Assembly (NCBI GenBank): GCA_011947345.1
Contig: JAAVTG010000293.1
Span: 1 to 64,000, forward strand
Origin: Phytophthora quininea
Taxonomy: Eukaryota > Oomycota > Peronosporomycetes > Peronosporales > Peronosporaceae
Reading direction: 5' to 3'
DNA length: 64,000 bases
This document shows positions 34,150-45,536 of the stretch, piece after piece. The position numbers and the translations under genes were made by a program. Below the pieces are notes generated by a model. It did not search any database. It was not told where the DNA came from and was given only the letters and a program-made list of their open reading frames with translations. Each line of letters begins with the position of its first letter. Position 1 is the stretch's first letter.

Positions 34150-34640
34150 ACTGTCGACATTCCGTAAAATGAAGGTAGCTTTCATGGGCTGGAGAACAAC
34201 GTCAAGGTGCAGACCATGGCTAAACAACTCGCAATCCAGTTCTCCATATCAGGTTGAGCGGAGGAAGTAGTGAATTTTGTTTTCTTGAGTTGGTACGGGA
34301 TCGAAAACCCCGTTCCTGGATGTTTGAACGTTCGGTGTTCACAGCTGAACACGAAGTTTAAATAAGGTAACACTGGATCAACAAGAATGACTTGCTATAC
34401 GATATGGCCCAGCATTCAGTCACTTTACATGGGAAAACAACATTCGGACAGCACGATCGTGGGCATCCAAGATGTTGGAGCTACCTTCACTGATCCACAC
34501 ATACATTCGCACCTCCTGGACGACTCGCGTCTCTACTGTAGAACGACTTCCGATGAGTGGTCTTTCTGACAATTTTATCTGTGTGTTCCAGTCATTGATT
34601 CGCTATACTTATAGTCTGCTGCACGCCCAGGAGGTCAGTT
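34150..34640 (+). pseudogene. 3' fragment of a VWA - alpha-kinase gene
   Basis: Over several frames it aligns with the C-terminal half of the alpha-kinase domain at 24960-25330: M-A-K-Q-L-A-I-Q-F-S-I-S (about 34215-34250), N-F-V-F-L-S-W-Y-G-I (about 34272), then I-Q-D-V-G-A-T-F-T-D-P-H-I-H-S (about 34465-34510). There is an in-frame stop after F-S-I-S-G and no ATP-binding half. It is the fourth copy of the family in the window. Confidence 0.75.
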
Positions 34641-34685
34641 TCGCCCGTAGTTTGGTTTGTCCAGTCATGCAGATCGTTCATTGTC

Positions 34686-36696
34686 TTGTTAACAGCCTTC
34701 GAGGGCCCTACCATCGAGGACGATGCTATCCTTAGTGCCGCGTTCACGTCAACAATTGTACACTTGTGCTGGTTAGGAATCCTTACCATCCATTCGATTT
34801 GCTTTGTCTACTATGCTGTCATCGCGTGGTGCTACTGGAATCTCCCAAGAACTTTGTTGGACTTGTCGCTGTACTATTATGAACTTGGGCTTGGAACTGA
34901 TTACGAACGCTTGGTTGCAGTCGTCCACGGCTGTGTGGCTGCGATTCACTTGGCATATATGTTGTGGATGATTGGTTGGTCCCTCAAAAAGCGGCAAATG
35001 GTGTTCGCCGTGTACAATGTCTTTAATCGGAGCTCTAGCTCCCGCACGAGCAGTCTAGCTCGAGCTTACAATGGATTTCTCACGAAAAGTGGCATGGTCG
35101 CTGTGGATGGACCGTATTTTGACGTGGTGATCTTGTGTCGTGAAATTGTGGAGACAGCTTTGCAAACACAACAATCGTATCGAATGAGCCGCTTGGTGCC
35201 TCGCATCCAGCTCAATAGAGTCTACGTTACCCTATTAGTTTTGAATTGCTGGTCAACTGTAGCGGTGTATTCCGTCTTCAACAAGAAAGAGTCGAAGCGA
35301 CGCTTCTTCGCCGTCGTCTGCGACTGTGTCCTCGATTTATTTACTTCGGTTGGGATCACCACGATCTTGATGGGCATCTATTACCCAGATTTTGACTTCA
35401 ATCTCGGTGGATTCCCGCTGTTCAAATGGTTTGATGACGTCTGGGCAGTGAACGCTACGAGTGAATTTCAAATTCTTTTAGTAACTTCCGTCAGCGATCT
35501 CATCATGCGATTAATATTTGCCTTGAGCACACTGACTAATATGAACAATTTGAAGAAGTTGTTGAGCTTAAAAAAGTCGTGAAGAAGAGTAACTCCAAGC
35601 ATCGGATGACTACCGTGGTGCCATTCACATCACCTCAGCATCATGGTTTAAAAGACCATTCCCGAAAAATGTTGTCTGCGGAGCACCGATTCACGCAGAT
35701 CTTATTCTTCATCTGGGGTTTGTCATATTGGCGCTGCATGCGCACGCCGAGTCACTACCGGACCTGCAGCAATGCAAGATGCAGTGCAAACCGTGGGGGC
35801 GTACCCAGCTATCGTGCTATCTCCACGTTGTTGCCTGTCACGAATTAGGCGTCAATGGCTTTGAGGAAGAAGTCGCTGCAGTTTGGAGCTCTGTCAATCC
35901 CACACCAACCGTACGCGTGGTGATCCGACACTGTCTTAGTCTTGAGATGCCAAAAGAATTAATCAAGTTTTCACACTTGCGCACGCTCAAGGTTTATAAC
36001 GTAACAATTGTGAGGTGGACTATCGACGCTGCATTATCGCAAACACACCACTCAAATCTACAGTCTTTGTATATGGCGCGTGTCAACTTTACAGACGGAG
36101 AATTACCGCTCGGCCTGCAACCGGACGACGTTCCCCAAGGACTGCAAGACATCGAGTTTTGTACCACGAATTTGAATTCACTACCAGAAGACTTCGACAC
36201 CAAGTGGCCGCAAGTTGCAAGTATTTACTTGGAGGACGGTAATCTGACTGAGATTCCAGGTTCACTTGCAAGGCTAGCGCCGTACGATCTGTCGATCGCA
36301 ATGAACCCGGTCACGGACATCCCTGCTTCACTACTTCGCGACGATGTTGGCTACCTTCGCCTAACGGGTACTCGCATATCTGAGCTTCCAGAGAATGTCA
36401 CCGACATCTCACCGTCGCTCAAACTCCTCGTCGACCGTACCAACGTGTCATCCTTTTGGTCTTGGATCGACGTTGTTGTCGAAAATGCCTATGTCTCGCC
36501 ATTCAACACCCGGTCAATTGCAGCCTATGACACTCCGTATTGCAGAGAGCTGCAGAGAATTTTCGACGGAGACCAAAATTGTTTCTCAGTTCCATACTAC
36601 AAAGGGCAATCACTGCTTTTATCCAACGCCACTGCTGATAACTGGGTTACGCTAAAAACCGCAGTGTCATGCGAAGAGAGAAGAAATTTAAGTTGA
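34686..36696 (+). CDS. Multi-pass membrane protein with extracellular leucine-rich region
   Basis: Residues from about 34686 to 35560 carry several hydrophobic spans (for example near 34740-34830, 34910-34985, 35220-35270, 35325-35395 and 35480-35540), separated by a Ser/Arg-rich loop. After another span (about 35690-35740) comes a Cys-containing ectodomain (C-K-M-Q-C) and irregular leucine-rich repeats (about 35930-36460: L-x-x-L-x-L/V-x-x-x-x-L/I-x-x-L-P). Related transmembrane-LRR proteins form an oomycete-specific group of unknown function; receptor-like sensing is inference. Two one-base losses break the frame: near 35575 (A6 where A7 fits) and near 35718 (GGGG/TTT). No convincing ATG is in frame at the 5' end, so the start may be truncated. 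Confidence 0.7.
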
Positions 36697-36739
36697 TTAA
36701 CCAGTCGGATAAACCGTTTTTCTAGCTACGATCGTATAC

Positions 36740-38156
36740 TACTTAGTCGTTCTGCTGCTTAGTTTCGTGGAATCCAAACGTGACTTGCTGGTAGTGTGTT
36801 TCGCGGCGCAGGTGGGTCAAAGCCCAACTTCTCCAGAACAGAGGTTACAATTTTGTCGTCAATCCCAAGCTCCGCTGAATGGTGATTGATGAACAGACAG
36901 TGTCGTCGAAAAGAGGACATCACATTTTGAACGCTTGGTATTTCAGCTGTAGTTTCACGGAATAGTATGTCGTTTCTCAATCTCCACGTAGCATGGAACG
37001 CGATCGCAGTGTGGACTCGCCACAGTAGCAGGACCACCTTTGGTTCTGCCTCCACTCCCTATTCAGGTCTCGTGGTTTAGGAAAAATTAGCAATCGCCAA
37101 TCCAACTCCGTCGCGAAAGCCTTATGCCATGGGGACCACAATGGGGTCCACATTTGCGTCAGAGCTGGGCACGAGAAGAAACAGTGCTTTACTGTTTCTA
37201 TCGCAGCACATGATCGTCTCACACACTGTTGAATCGTAGGATTTAACGACTTGAGGAAGAACAGCCTTGATCCGACAATGAGGTCTCCGAAGAACATTCT
37301 CAGCATCACATCGTGGACAACAGGAACAAGAAACTGGCGGAGGGCTAGTATCTGTTGTAACGTAGTATGGATCTGTCGTTGCGGACAGCCAAGCACTTTC
37401 ATGGGGTGTGGTTGCACGCATCTATCAGGCCGCAACAATTTGTCCCAGTCTTGGGATTTTAGATTTGGGAAGAACCGAGATGTTTTTCCGACTGTCAGTC
37501 CAAATGTCGGCGGCATTGCACCTCGCGTTGCCACGCTTATTCCACCTGTCTCTGGGTGTGGCAATACCCGTTCAAACACCTGGGTTAGCTGTCGATAAAG
37601 CTGGGTGATATCCGTCAGTGCAACCCTGGATCCCAGAATTGACGTAGCTCGGTAGATACCCCTTGAAAAACACCATGAGGGTTGGCCATCGATGGGAAGT
37701 ATCTAGAAAGTCTGCTATACACTATTTGCCTTTTGAAGCAAGCTCTTTACAGAGGCCCCGGAACTTGACAGGTCCTGTACCCAGTGGTGCGCGATGAGCA
37801 TCTTGTCTGCGCCACACTTGGAAATTTGTCGATGCATTCCACCATATTGGGCTGAATAACGAGTTTTGGAGTGTCTTCATTCTAGTGTATCGTAATGAGT
37901 ACTTGCTTGGCCATTTTACGCGTCTCCAATCTTGCAGTAGTTTACGCCACCATAACGGGAGCATTGTTGCTTTCCATCCAGGAGGTTCAGGTGGATTTTG
38001 TAGCAAAACTATCCCGACCAGCAGTGTCATGCAAAAGATGCCTACCGGTAGCACTTGGTACCCCATCGAATTTGACGACATATACAACAAGATAGGGTAG
38101 AGCTGCCACAAGTATCGAATAAACCGCAAGCGGATCTGCGGGCCGAGGTCTCTCAA
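36740..38156 (-). pseudogene. LINE (L1-type) 3' region with zf-RVT segment
   Basis: Minus-strand coding in three frames. The 38156-37722 part resembles the region following the RT palm. The 37579-36977 and 37055-36759 parts contain the zinc-binding pattern C-x-x-A-I-E-T-V-K-H-C-F-F-S-C-P (about 37207-37165) and W-R-L-R-N-D-I (about 36985), like the C-terminus of other L1-type elements. It is a different lineage from the fragment at 30185-31079. No RT catalytic box is present. Broken by frameshifts. Confidence 0.65.
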
Positions 38157-39051
38157 CTCATCGCAGTCGTCCTAGCTCACCATCAGCATCGATCTCCACC
38201 CCATGAAGCTCGCTTGCCAATTCAATGCCCTTACCAGGAAACTTGTCACTTCCGCTCACCGATTGCCCCGCCGCTGCGTTGCTCCGAACTACACTGAGAC
38301 ACTACACACCGAGACTCGCCAGAATCACGGCCTAGGAATGCACCGAGACTGCAAGAGCTAGGTGACATAGCTTCTCTGTTCGACGAAAAGCTCTTGTTGC
38401 CCCGCCTTGGCAAGCGATATCTGCCGCACCAGAGGGGACATTCGTCAGCTGGAGCACGTCCTGACAGCGATTACAGCGTTCTGATCACTTTTCCGCAGCC
38501 GACTCGGCCTTGATCGCGCTGTCAGCTGCAGCATGGAGGTCGTGGCATCTGTCTCGACCAAGTCACCGCCAACCGTCTTGAAAGCGCAGCCGCAGCAGTT
38601 GGAACGCTGTGCCTCTTGCACCTTCTGCTAAGTCGGCCGGTCGCCTTATCCGTCTTGGGTAAGGCTCACGTGGGAGGCGCCGGTATCTTCGCGCGGACGA
38701 ACTTGTTGGTCCCACCGCCAATCCCAAAGCTTTTCTGGCGACGTCCCTGTGAAGCAACGGCGGGAACGAAAGAGCATTTCCCCGCCGTGGACCTCAAGAC
38801 GAAGCTGCTGCACCGCCCAACGTCGAAGGTAGCGCCACTGCCGTTTATGGCTCGCAGAGCCCGATCGTGTCGTCACTGCTGGCTCCTACGCCAAGGGGTT
38901 CATTTGTTCAAACCTTGAAGCCCTTGATAATCGGCACTGCTCTGTGACCACAATGCTTCGCCACGTGATGTCCACGTTCCACAAGTAGTGCCGATCAAGA
39001 ATATAAGGAGCTCAGCATCGTCAACTCTGTGGTTGTTACTTGGCTCGATTC
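38157..39051. other. Spacer, no gene recognised
   Basis: GC-richer sequence with short minus-strand coding-like pieces (for example a K-G-I-E-L-A-S-E-L-H-G-V-E stretch near 38235-38190) that I cannot assign. Probably remains of a mobile element. Confidence 0.4.
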
Positions 39052-40271
39052 TCAACATCTAAAGATGGGAACAGTGACGACTGCGCCTCGCCAGGTATAG
39101 TCCGCATTGCAAATATACTGCCCTGTACTGAGAGTATTGATCGTCGGGTACTTAGCACCCGGGTTCGAAAGCGCCGGTAGTAGTCCAACCACAGCAACTT
39201 TCGCGTCCTGAAAATTCGTGAGTCGAGGAGGCGTCTCTAGGGCATCCGGCAGCTCTGGGATTCCATATAGAAAATCTCGGATTGAAAGCCCGGCCATGTG
39301 GTGGATAATACTATTTGCTTCTTTCTGAAGCAACGCACCACGCGTATCAGGAGGACATTTACTAGAGTCCTGGATCAGATTCGTCGGCGCAAACACGGCC
39401 TGCACTAGCGGACTGAGTACGCCGGGCGACATCGCCCAATGCAAGTACAACTTCCATGCTGTGGAGTGCACACCGTCGATCCGCAAGACGCACAGGTTGG
39501 CGCCGATTTCTTCTTTTGAGCCCCTGCAGCAATCATGGCTTCAATCAATCGTTCGGTCGGTTCACACATTGTCTGGGTAGCAGGAGCTGCAGCAACGACA
39601 ATAGGCTGCACTGGATGCTCATCTGCCAAAGTAACAGAAGCCTCCTCGCCAGTAGAATCAGCATAAAACTCCCCGACTTCCTCAGCTTCGCTATCCTCCG
39701 CTGTAGTTCGGAATGAAGCGGGCCCATACACTCGAGCAATGATTCGGTTCCTATTCGGCGTTCTCTTCTTTCTCACTGGTTCTTGAACTTCTTCAGTTTC
39801 TTCCGGTTCAATTTCCGACAGAGGAACGAAATTCTCGCTCCCTCCTTTTGCGGATTTCCTCCAAAGCCATTTCTCGTCATGAATCTGGCGAGCCAACTGT
39901 CCGAGAGCGACAACGCTGGAGCGTCTGGGATTGTTTCTAAAATCGAGACCGCTTTTTCTATCAGCAGTTTGCGGCTTAGAAAATATCTTTCTCGCGACAC
40001 TCTTGGATGTACCGAACCAATTTCGTCTCTAACTCGGGACACAGCACTGTGGGTTTTCTCTTGGAAGCTGGAGCCGTCCTGGCCATTTCTTCGATGGCGT
40101 CGGCTGACTTGAGGATGCTGCAGACGACGGAGCGACTGGGGGCTTCTCCAGACGGAACTCGAGCTTGGCCCATTCCGCCAGCTGTTCCGAAGACAGGCGA
40201 GGGTGCTTCGTGTGGTGCACCAGCACCTCATACTTCTGCTGCACAGTCAGCCACTTGCGTCTCGGAGTCAT
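39052..40271 (-). CDS. CENP-B/pogo-type helix-turn-helix protein without a recognisable DDE domain
   Basis: Start at the ATG at 40271. Residues 1-75 form a psq-like HTH (W-L-T-V-Q-Q-K-Y-E-V-L...S-V-V-C-S-I-L-K-S) and about 75-140 a CENP-B-type second HTH ending S-D-S-W-L-A-R-F-M-T-R-N-G. An acidic Glu/Pro linker and a C-terminal region of about 150 residues follow, containing no D-D-E motif I can see. It may be a domesticated transposase-derived DNA-binding protein or a regulatory factor. Five one-base losses in homopolymers (near 40137 C run, 39979 T run, 39866 T run, 39507 A run and one between) break the frame; read through, they give one protein of about 400 residues. Confidence 0.55.
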
Positions 40272-40746
40272 ATTTTCGAGGTATGACTTTCAATGAAATG
40301 TTTTTTAAACAAATAAAATTCGGTGATTGGCTGAAAATATCAAGATGCCTAATGGTATCGACGGCGACTGAAGAGGTTGCACTTTGGCCTTCGCTCTTCT
40401 CTCATGCATGGTCCAGTTTATTATATCGTAGCTTAAACGGCACCTCTTCGAAAATGAAGATTAAAATGATCCTTGACACGCAATGCTACAGCAGATTCCT
40501 GAGCACGTCCTGCATCCCTGAGATCGGTTTTCGCACAGAAGCCAAGACGATTCATGGGCTTGGCGAGAAGAGCTGTATCGTGTTTGGCTGCGCTCTTGCT
40601 TCATTTTTTATTCGAGCGATGAAACGAGGCCGAGCTGGAGGATAAACTCACAAACATATCGAAGCAGCTCGCTTTGGTAAACAGACGCTGTAGTTCATGG
40701 TGCGATGGCAAACTGCACAGTCCTACGATATGACGCTAACTTTCCT
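40272..40746. other. Spacer, no gene recognised
   Basis: It carries the 5' flank of the HTH gene and the 3' flank of the RxLR-like gene. A plus-strand open stretch here is the complement of the HTH gene plus spacer and has no protein-like character of its own. Confidence 0.5.
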
Positions 40747-41143
40747 CTAGAATCCTTGGCTGTTAAAGTAGGTCATGTACTTGCGATAGAGTCGGCATCG
40801 CCGGGTCTCCGTGAGCTTCCCCATTTGGTAGTTCGCGCAAGATCTTCTAAGCGCAGGATGCTGTAGACGTCGGCGGTCGACCCCTTCGACCGCCGACTTC
40901 GAAACCATTCCGCAAATTGTCGGCGCCTCATATTCGAAGAGTTGAGGAGAAGAAACACGTTCAGTTCGAGTCCCCGCTCTTCATCGTCGGCTGCGTTCCC
41001 CGTAGCTTCTTGTCCTCTCGAAAACCTAGTGCCCTGGCCCCGGTCCACAATCTTCACCCCTTGGTCTGATCAGCAGCAGAGACTGCGTCCATGCTAACAG
41101 CGATGGTAGCCAACACGGCCACGAAGATCAAACTGAGACGCAT
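40747..41143 (-). CDS. RxLR-like secreted effector candidate with frameshifts
   Basis: The ATG at 41143 opens a clear signal peptide of about 24 residues (hydrophobic core, A-V-S-A cleavage-like end). Shortly after the predicted cleavage site the frame stops (about 41055); the continuation one frame over carries an R-F-S-R tetrad in the place of the host-targeting R-x-L-R motif, followed 12 residues later by an acidic D-D-E-E-R. The third position of the tetrad is Ser, so the motif is degenerate. The rest (about 65 residues) is basic and helical with an F-A-E-W-F segment. A second frame change lies near 40827. Both changes are in G runs and may be sequence errors. If functional, it would be a protein delivered to plant cells; target unknown. 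Confidence 0.6.
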
Positions 41144-41476
41144 GGTTGATGGATCTTTTGTCGAGGTGGCCGCAAATTTTAGAATGGTGGACAGCAAACT
41201 TTGTTTAGGATGACCGAGACCTGGCGATGTAAGAGAACGGCAGTGCAGTACCGTATACTAGATTTCCTAAAGCCTACTTTTCTCCTGAGGCACACCTTCA
41301 GTTAGCCAACCAGCAATAAGTATTCTGTCACAACATCGAAACAGATTTCCTAACACGTACCAGATGCTGCAATGCAACTTGCCTTATCAACCACCGAAAT
41401 TGGTGGCTCCTAGCTAACATTTTTCCCGGGCAGGCTTTCAATAACGCTCACACATATCATTCAACCACACTCAAGT

Positions 41477-42952
41477 ATGCCACGCTCACCGGGACAAAAC
41501 CGAGGTCGTACCCGAACGACAGGAATCGGCAAACCCGCGAAGAAATACCTACGTGTTGCTATTAATTGCCTACAGCTTCAAGCTTTCAGTCATCGACTTC
41601 TACGATGCGTGCGGCTCCATGGCTCAGACAGTAGCAGCCTTTTTCCCGGTTCGGCTCCCGACAAAATTGCGTCTAAGAAACGCCAAGTGTACGGGTGGCT
41701 CAAGCAGCGAGATCTCATTCGGACGAAGTGTACCGGAAGGCGTGGATTTCAGCTTAACAGACGGACCGAAGGTATGGCCACTACGCTTACGATTCCTGAG
41801 GAGGAGGAGCTTGTTTGTTGGATCAACGACATGCGAAGTGATGGTGCTCCTGTGACCGGTTCCATGCTGCGTTCCCAAGCTCTGGACATCCGTGCCTGCA
41901 GCAGCGGGCGAGGTGGGTTTCGAGCTTCACACACATGGCTGAAGTCTTTTCTACGGCGCCATCTCTTTTCAATTCGTCGCCCAACGCGGCAAGGGCAGAC
42001 GACTCCAGATGATGCAGATGCTGTAGCCGCCGCCTTCGGACTCGAAGTGCGACAGCGCATGCAAAAGCTTGGTGTCACCAAGGTTTATAATGTAGACCAG
42101 ACAGTTAAGTCTCGGTGTCGGGAATTGGGCTTTTGTGTGTGGGTCTAACTAAAGTTGATTTCAGCTATCTGCTACGAATACATGCCTGTAAAATCTGTAG
42201 CTCCTGCTGGATGGAAGACTGTTTGGGTTAAGGGGACCGGCAAGAGCAAGAAACGTGTTGCTGCTATGGTGATGGCAGACAGCGACGGCACCAAGTGTGA
42301 GCCGTTTTTAGTGTTTAAGACTGAAGCATTTTCTGACAAGACCAAGGCGGAACACAATACGAAGTGGCAGCACGGTTTCGGCAGGAAGCTATGGGGCGAC
42401 CTCAAGAAAGAGCAAGTCGACGTGCAAGTGTACGGCAACAAGTCAGGTTGGTGGAACTCTGAATTGTCGATTCGTTTTCTATTCCACCACTTTTGGAAGC
42501 GTGAAGACATGAACGTCCCAGTATTACTCTTTGGGACGACTTTTCGGGGCATTGGAGACAAGATGTGTGTATTATGGCTAGACTGCTTAACGTAGAGCTC
42601 ATCCATGTTCCTCCTAGTTATACCTACGCGTGCCAACCGTACATTGGGAAGCCTACTGGCACGATTGCGGACGTCTGGACGGCCTACAAGAAGAGCGAGA
42701 GCTCGAAGACCAGAGAGATCAGTGCCCCCAAACGTTTTAACGCTAAGTAATTAAAACCTCTCCGAATTGATTTGAGTCATTTTACAGACCCCCAGCGAGA
42801 TTAAGGAGCGAGGCCGAGATGCATACAAGGAGGTTCAGAAAGAAGAAGGCCGACATTTACTGGCACTCCAAGAGGAAGAGATCGAATGCGCAGACGTAGG
42901 AGAAGGAGAGCTCGCAAGCGAAGCGAGTGATAGCGATGAGGGATGGCTTTGA
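41477..42952 (+). pseudogene. pogo-type (DDE_1) transposase, broken
   Basis: N-terminal CENP-B-like HTH region (about 41640-41960, including V-Y-G-W-L-K-Q-R and H-T-W-L-K-S-F-L-R-R). The catalytic core is V-Y-N-V-D-Q-T (first Asp, about 42085), Y-E-Y-M-P, G-K-S-K-K-R-V-A-A-M-V-M-A-D (about 42240-42285), P-V-L-L-F-G-T-T-F-R-G where W-D-D-F-S-G-H is expected (second Asp lost, about 42530-42550), and V-P-P-S-Y-T-Y-A-C-Q-P (about 42610-42640). The C-terminus is acidic and ends at 42950-42952. A GT-AG interval of about 30 bp (42134-42163) or an indel separates the first two blocks. Terminal repeats were not found. Confidence 0.75.
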
Positions 42953-43537
42953 CATCTAATGCAGGAGTAATTGCTTGGATTTGCTGCGTTGCGTCTTGGT
43001 TTTACTGCTTGACTGCATCAACACCTGGTAACCCTAAAGTTAAACCCAAACACCATATGTTCCGGCATGTGGTTTGTGTTCTGGGCCAATGAAAGCCTCA
43101 GGTTTTGACTGATGATCGGTTAGCCCTACTTGAGCCCTTTCTCCAAACGTTTGGTTAGCCGAGAAAGTTCTTTGGAGCGGCTGTAGCTCAAAAACGACGC
43201 AGAATTGGCCGAATCTGACCTCATAATCGGAACCTAGCACGCGAATTACCCTTATATCTAACTATCGTATATGGAAAGTCACCATCTTCCACGTATAATC
43301 TGACCTTGAATTTCGGTAGGAACTATTTTGGCCCAGGCAATAGTCTAGAACAGCAATTCCTTGTTGTCACGTAAAAATTCCGCTCAATCTTGAAAGGGCG
43401 CGCACCGGAACCCTCTTCAATGTGCCACATTTCGTCGTATACTGTTTTCAAGTGTGTCAATCCGAAAAAATCCATATTTTTCTATCCTTGGCGGACAGTC
43501 GTGGCATTTGCCAACTGGCGCCACGCTGCACTCGAAT
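42953..43537. other. Spacer and promoter region of the RabGAP gene
   Basis: No gene seen. The first part may be the 3' end of the pogo-type element; the last 150 bases form the upstream region of the divergent-composition, GC-rich first exon of the RabGAP gene. Confidence 0.4.
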
Positions 43538-45422
43538 ATGGAGGCACTGGGCCTGTCCTCCGGGCCGCCGTCCTCCAGCATGCTCCAGCGCCTGCTGCAG
43601 ACGTTCGCCGTGCCTGCACCCGCCGCTAACCGCTTCCTGGTGCGTTTAGAAACTCTGTAGCCGCCACTTAAACCCCATTTCTAAATCTTATCCTGTTCAC
43701 TTTCAGCCGAAGCTCAAGTCCGGCCCATTGCTTTTGGAAATGGGTCGTCCTCCCGAATGGAAACTCTTCGAAGTGGTGCTAGCTGGGGCCAGCCCCGGCG
43801 ACCTGGGACTCTACTACTTCCCCACAAGAGTGACAGTACGCCCATGGGCTGTATCCGACTGCAGGACGCGCACATCGACAGCCTCGAAGAGGTTCTAATG
43901 GTCGTTTCTAAAGACAAGACCTGGTTTCTATGCGCAGATCACGTGCGTGAGGCTTCAGATTGGAGTGATGCTATCTGCAGCGCAATTGAACGCGTTACAA
44001 ACGCCCGTCAACAGTCCAAGCCACCACGTAGCGGAGTCGCAGCTGTCACGTTAAGAGAACTCCAGTCAAGAGGCGTTAAGAACCGCGTGGATGAGTTTTT
44101 GGAGATTTTCGTGCGCTCTTCAAGAGAAGACTTGTCTCTTCAAGCAGCCAAAGGAGAACTCTCTTGGTCCTGTATGCGAAGTTTAACGTGGAAGGTTTGG
44201 CTCGAGTTCATTCCAGGAGATGTACCATTCAACCAGTGGACGTCGATTACAAGAGAAAAACGACAAAGATACGAACTAGAGAGACGCCACCAAGCTCTGT
44301 TAAGAGAGTTGGTGCAAGGAACTCAACGAGCTGAAGAGTTTCTAAATGTGTGCGAAAACTCTTCTGATGGATTACTGTACAGCATCTACAAGGACGTCAG
44401 ACGGACGAGAGGAGAGATGGAGTTTTTCAGAGACCCACTGGTGCAGTGTCTACTAATTCGAGTATTGTACGTCTACTCGGTGACGCACCCCGAGATTTCG
44501 TACAATCAAGGAATGGGCGAATTACTAGCTACGTTAGTGTACTTGCTACACATTGAGCAGTGGCCGATGGAAGAAGACGATCTTGAAGAAGTCAGCGCTG
44601 GAGAGTACGACACTGAGTCAGACGGAAGACTAAGTGGGTCGTATTTCTTCCCTGCTAACCCCTTTGAAAAACCGGGCCGAGAGCTCCAGCACTGAAGAAG
44701 ACGACGCGTACGTCTACGTCGAAAGCTTCATCAATATCCAAAACGACGACTCGTTTCTTGACCGGGACAGCTTTCTTCGAATGAGTCCGTTCCGGGGTGG
44801 ATCAGGTAAATACTACGAGTGTTGTCGCGACGCTGCCTATGAAATCGTACGGGAGATGACGGCTGCGGAGTTCATCGAACACGATGCTTACCTCTTGTTG
44901 GAAGAAATGATGGTGCGGATGGCAGGTACCTTTTGCCCGCACGTCCCTCTTCCTCGTAGAAACTCAAGCTCGTTCGAGAAGCCTCTCAGTTCGGCAGACC
45001 AGCTCCCCGTGTCGCCTCTGGACGACCAGATGAACCGCATCCACCACCACATTTTAAGTCGATGCGACCCACCAACGGCAAGACATTTAGCTAGTCTAGG
45101 TATAGAGCCGCAGATGTTTTTACTGCGCTGGGTGCGCGTGCTGATGGCTCGCGAGTTTGAGATGCCGCAGGTGTGGCAGATCTGGGATGCAATTTTCAGT
45201 CTGACGCCTAGCGACTTCTCGTTCATCAACTTGCTCTGCGTCGCCGTCGTCCGCGAATTCCGTGAGGAAATTCTGGCGGCCGAGGATGCTACGAATGTGC
45301 TGCTGACCTTGCGAGACGTTGCCGACAGGATTAATCCCATGCGGCTAGTCGACAATGCTCGCGAACTGTATGAGGCGCTGCTTCTCGCCGCAGCGGTGGA
45401 GGCCTCGGTGGGGTCCAATTAA
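43538..45422 (+). CDS. PH - TBC domain Rab GTPase-activating protein
   Basis: Exon 1 is 43538-43639 (34 codons); a 67-bp GT-AG intron (43640-43706) follows; exon 2 runs to the stop at 45420-45422. Residues about 35-150 form a PH-like domain (W-K-L-F-E-V-V-L...C-I-R-L-Q-D...W-F-L-C-A-D-H-V-R-E-A-S-D-W). The TBC domain (about 190-520) has both catalytic fingers: I-Y-K-D-V-R-R-T (Arg finger, about 44391) and Y-N-Q-G-M (Gln finger, about 44501). It should stimulate GTP hydrolysis by a Rab in vesicle traffic. An acidic insert (about 44575-44720) splits the TBC domain. One missing C near 43812 and one extra A near 44666 break the frame; both corrections restore domain sequence. Confidence 0.88.
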
Positions 45423-45536
45423 CTTAACTTTTAGGCGGAGAAAAATCGTGGCTGAGTGAATTGTCGTGCCCCAAAACCTCGTCTGAACCAACCAGTCGAG
45501 CAGTCATTTACATCAGCTAACCCAACAACGAGGGGA

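Noticed and set aside
40007..40645. Plus-strand frame of 212 codons
   Set aside because: Its first part is antisense to the CENP-B-like HTH gene and the remainder is AT-rich spacer.
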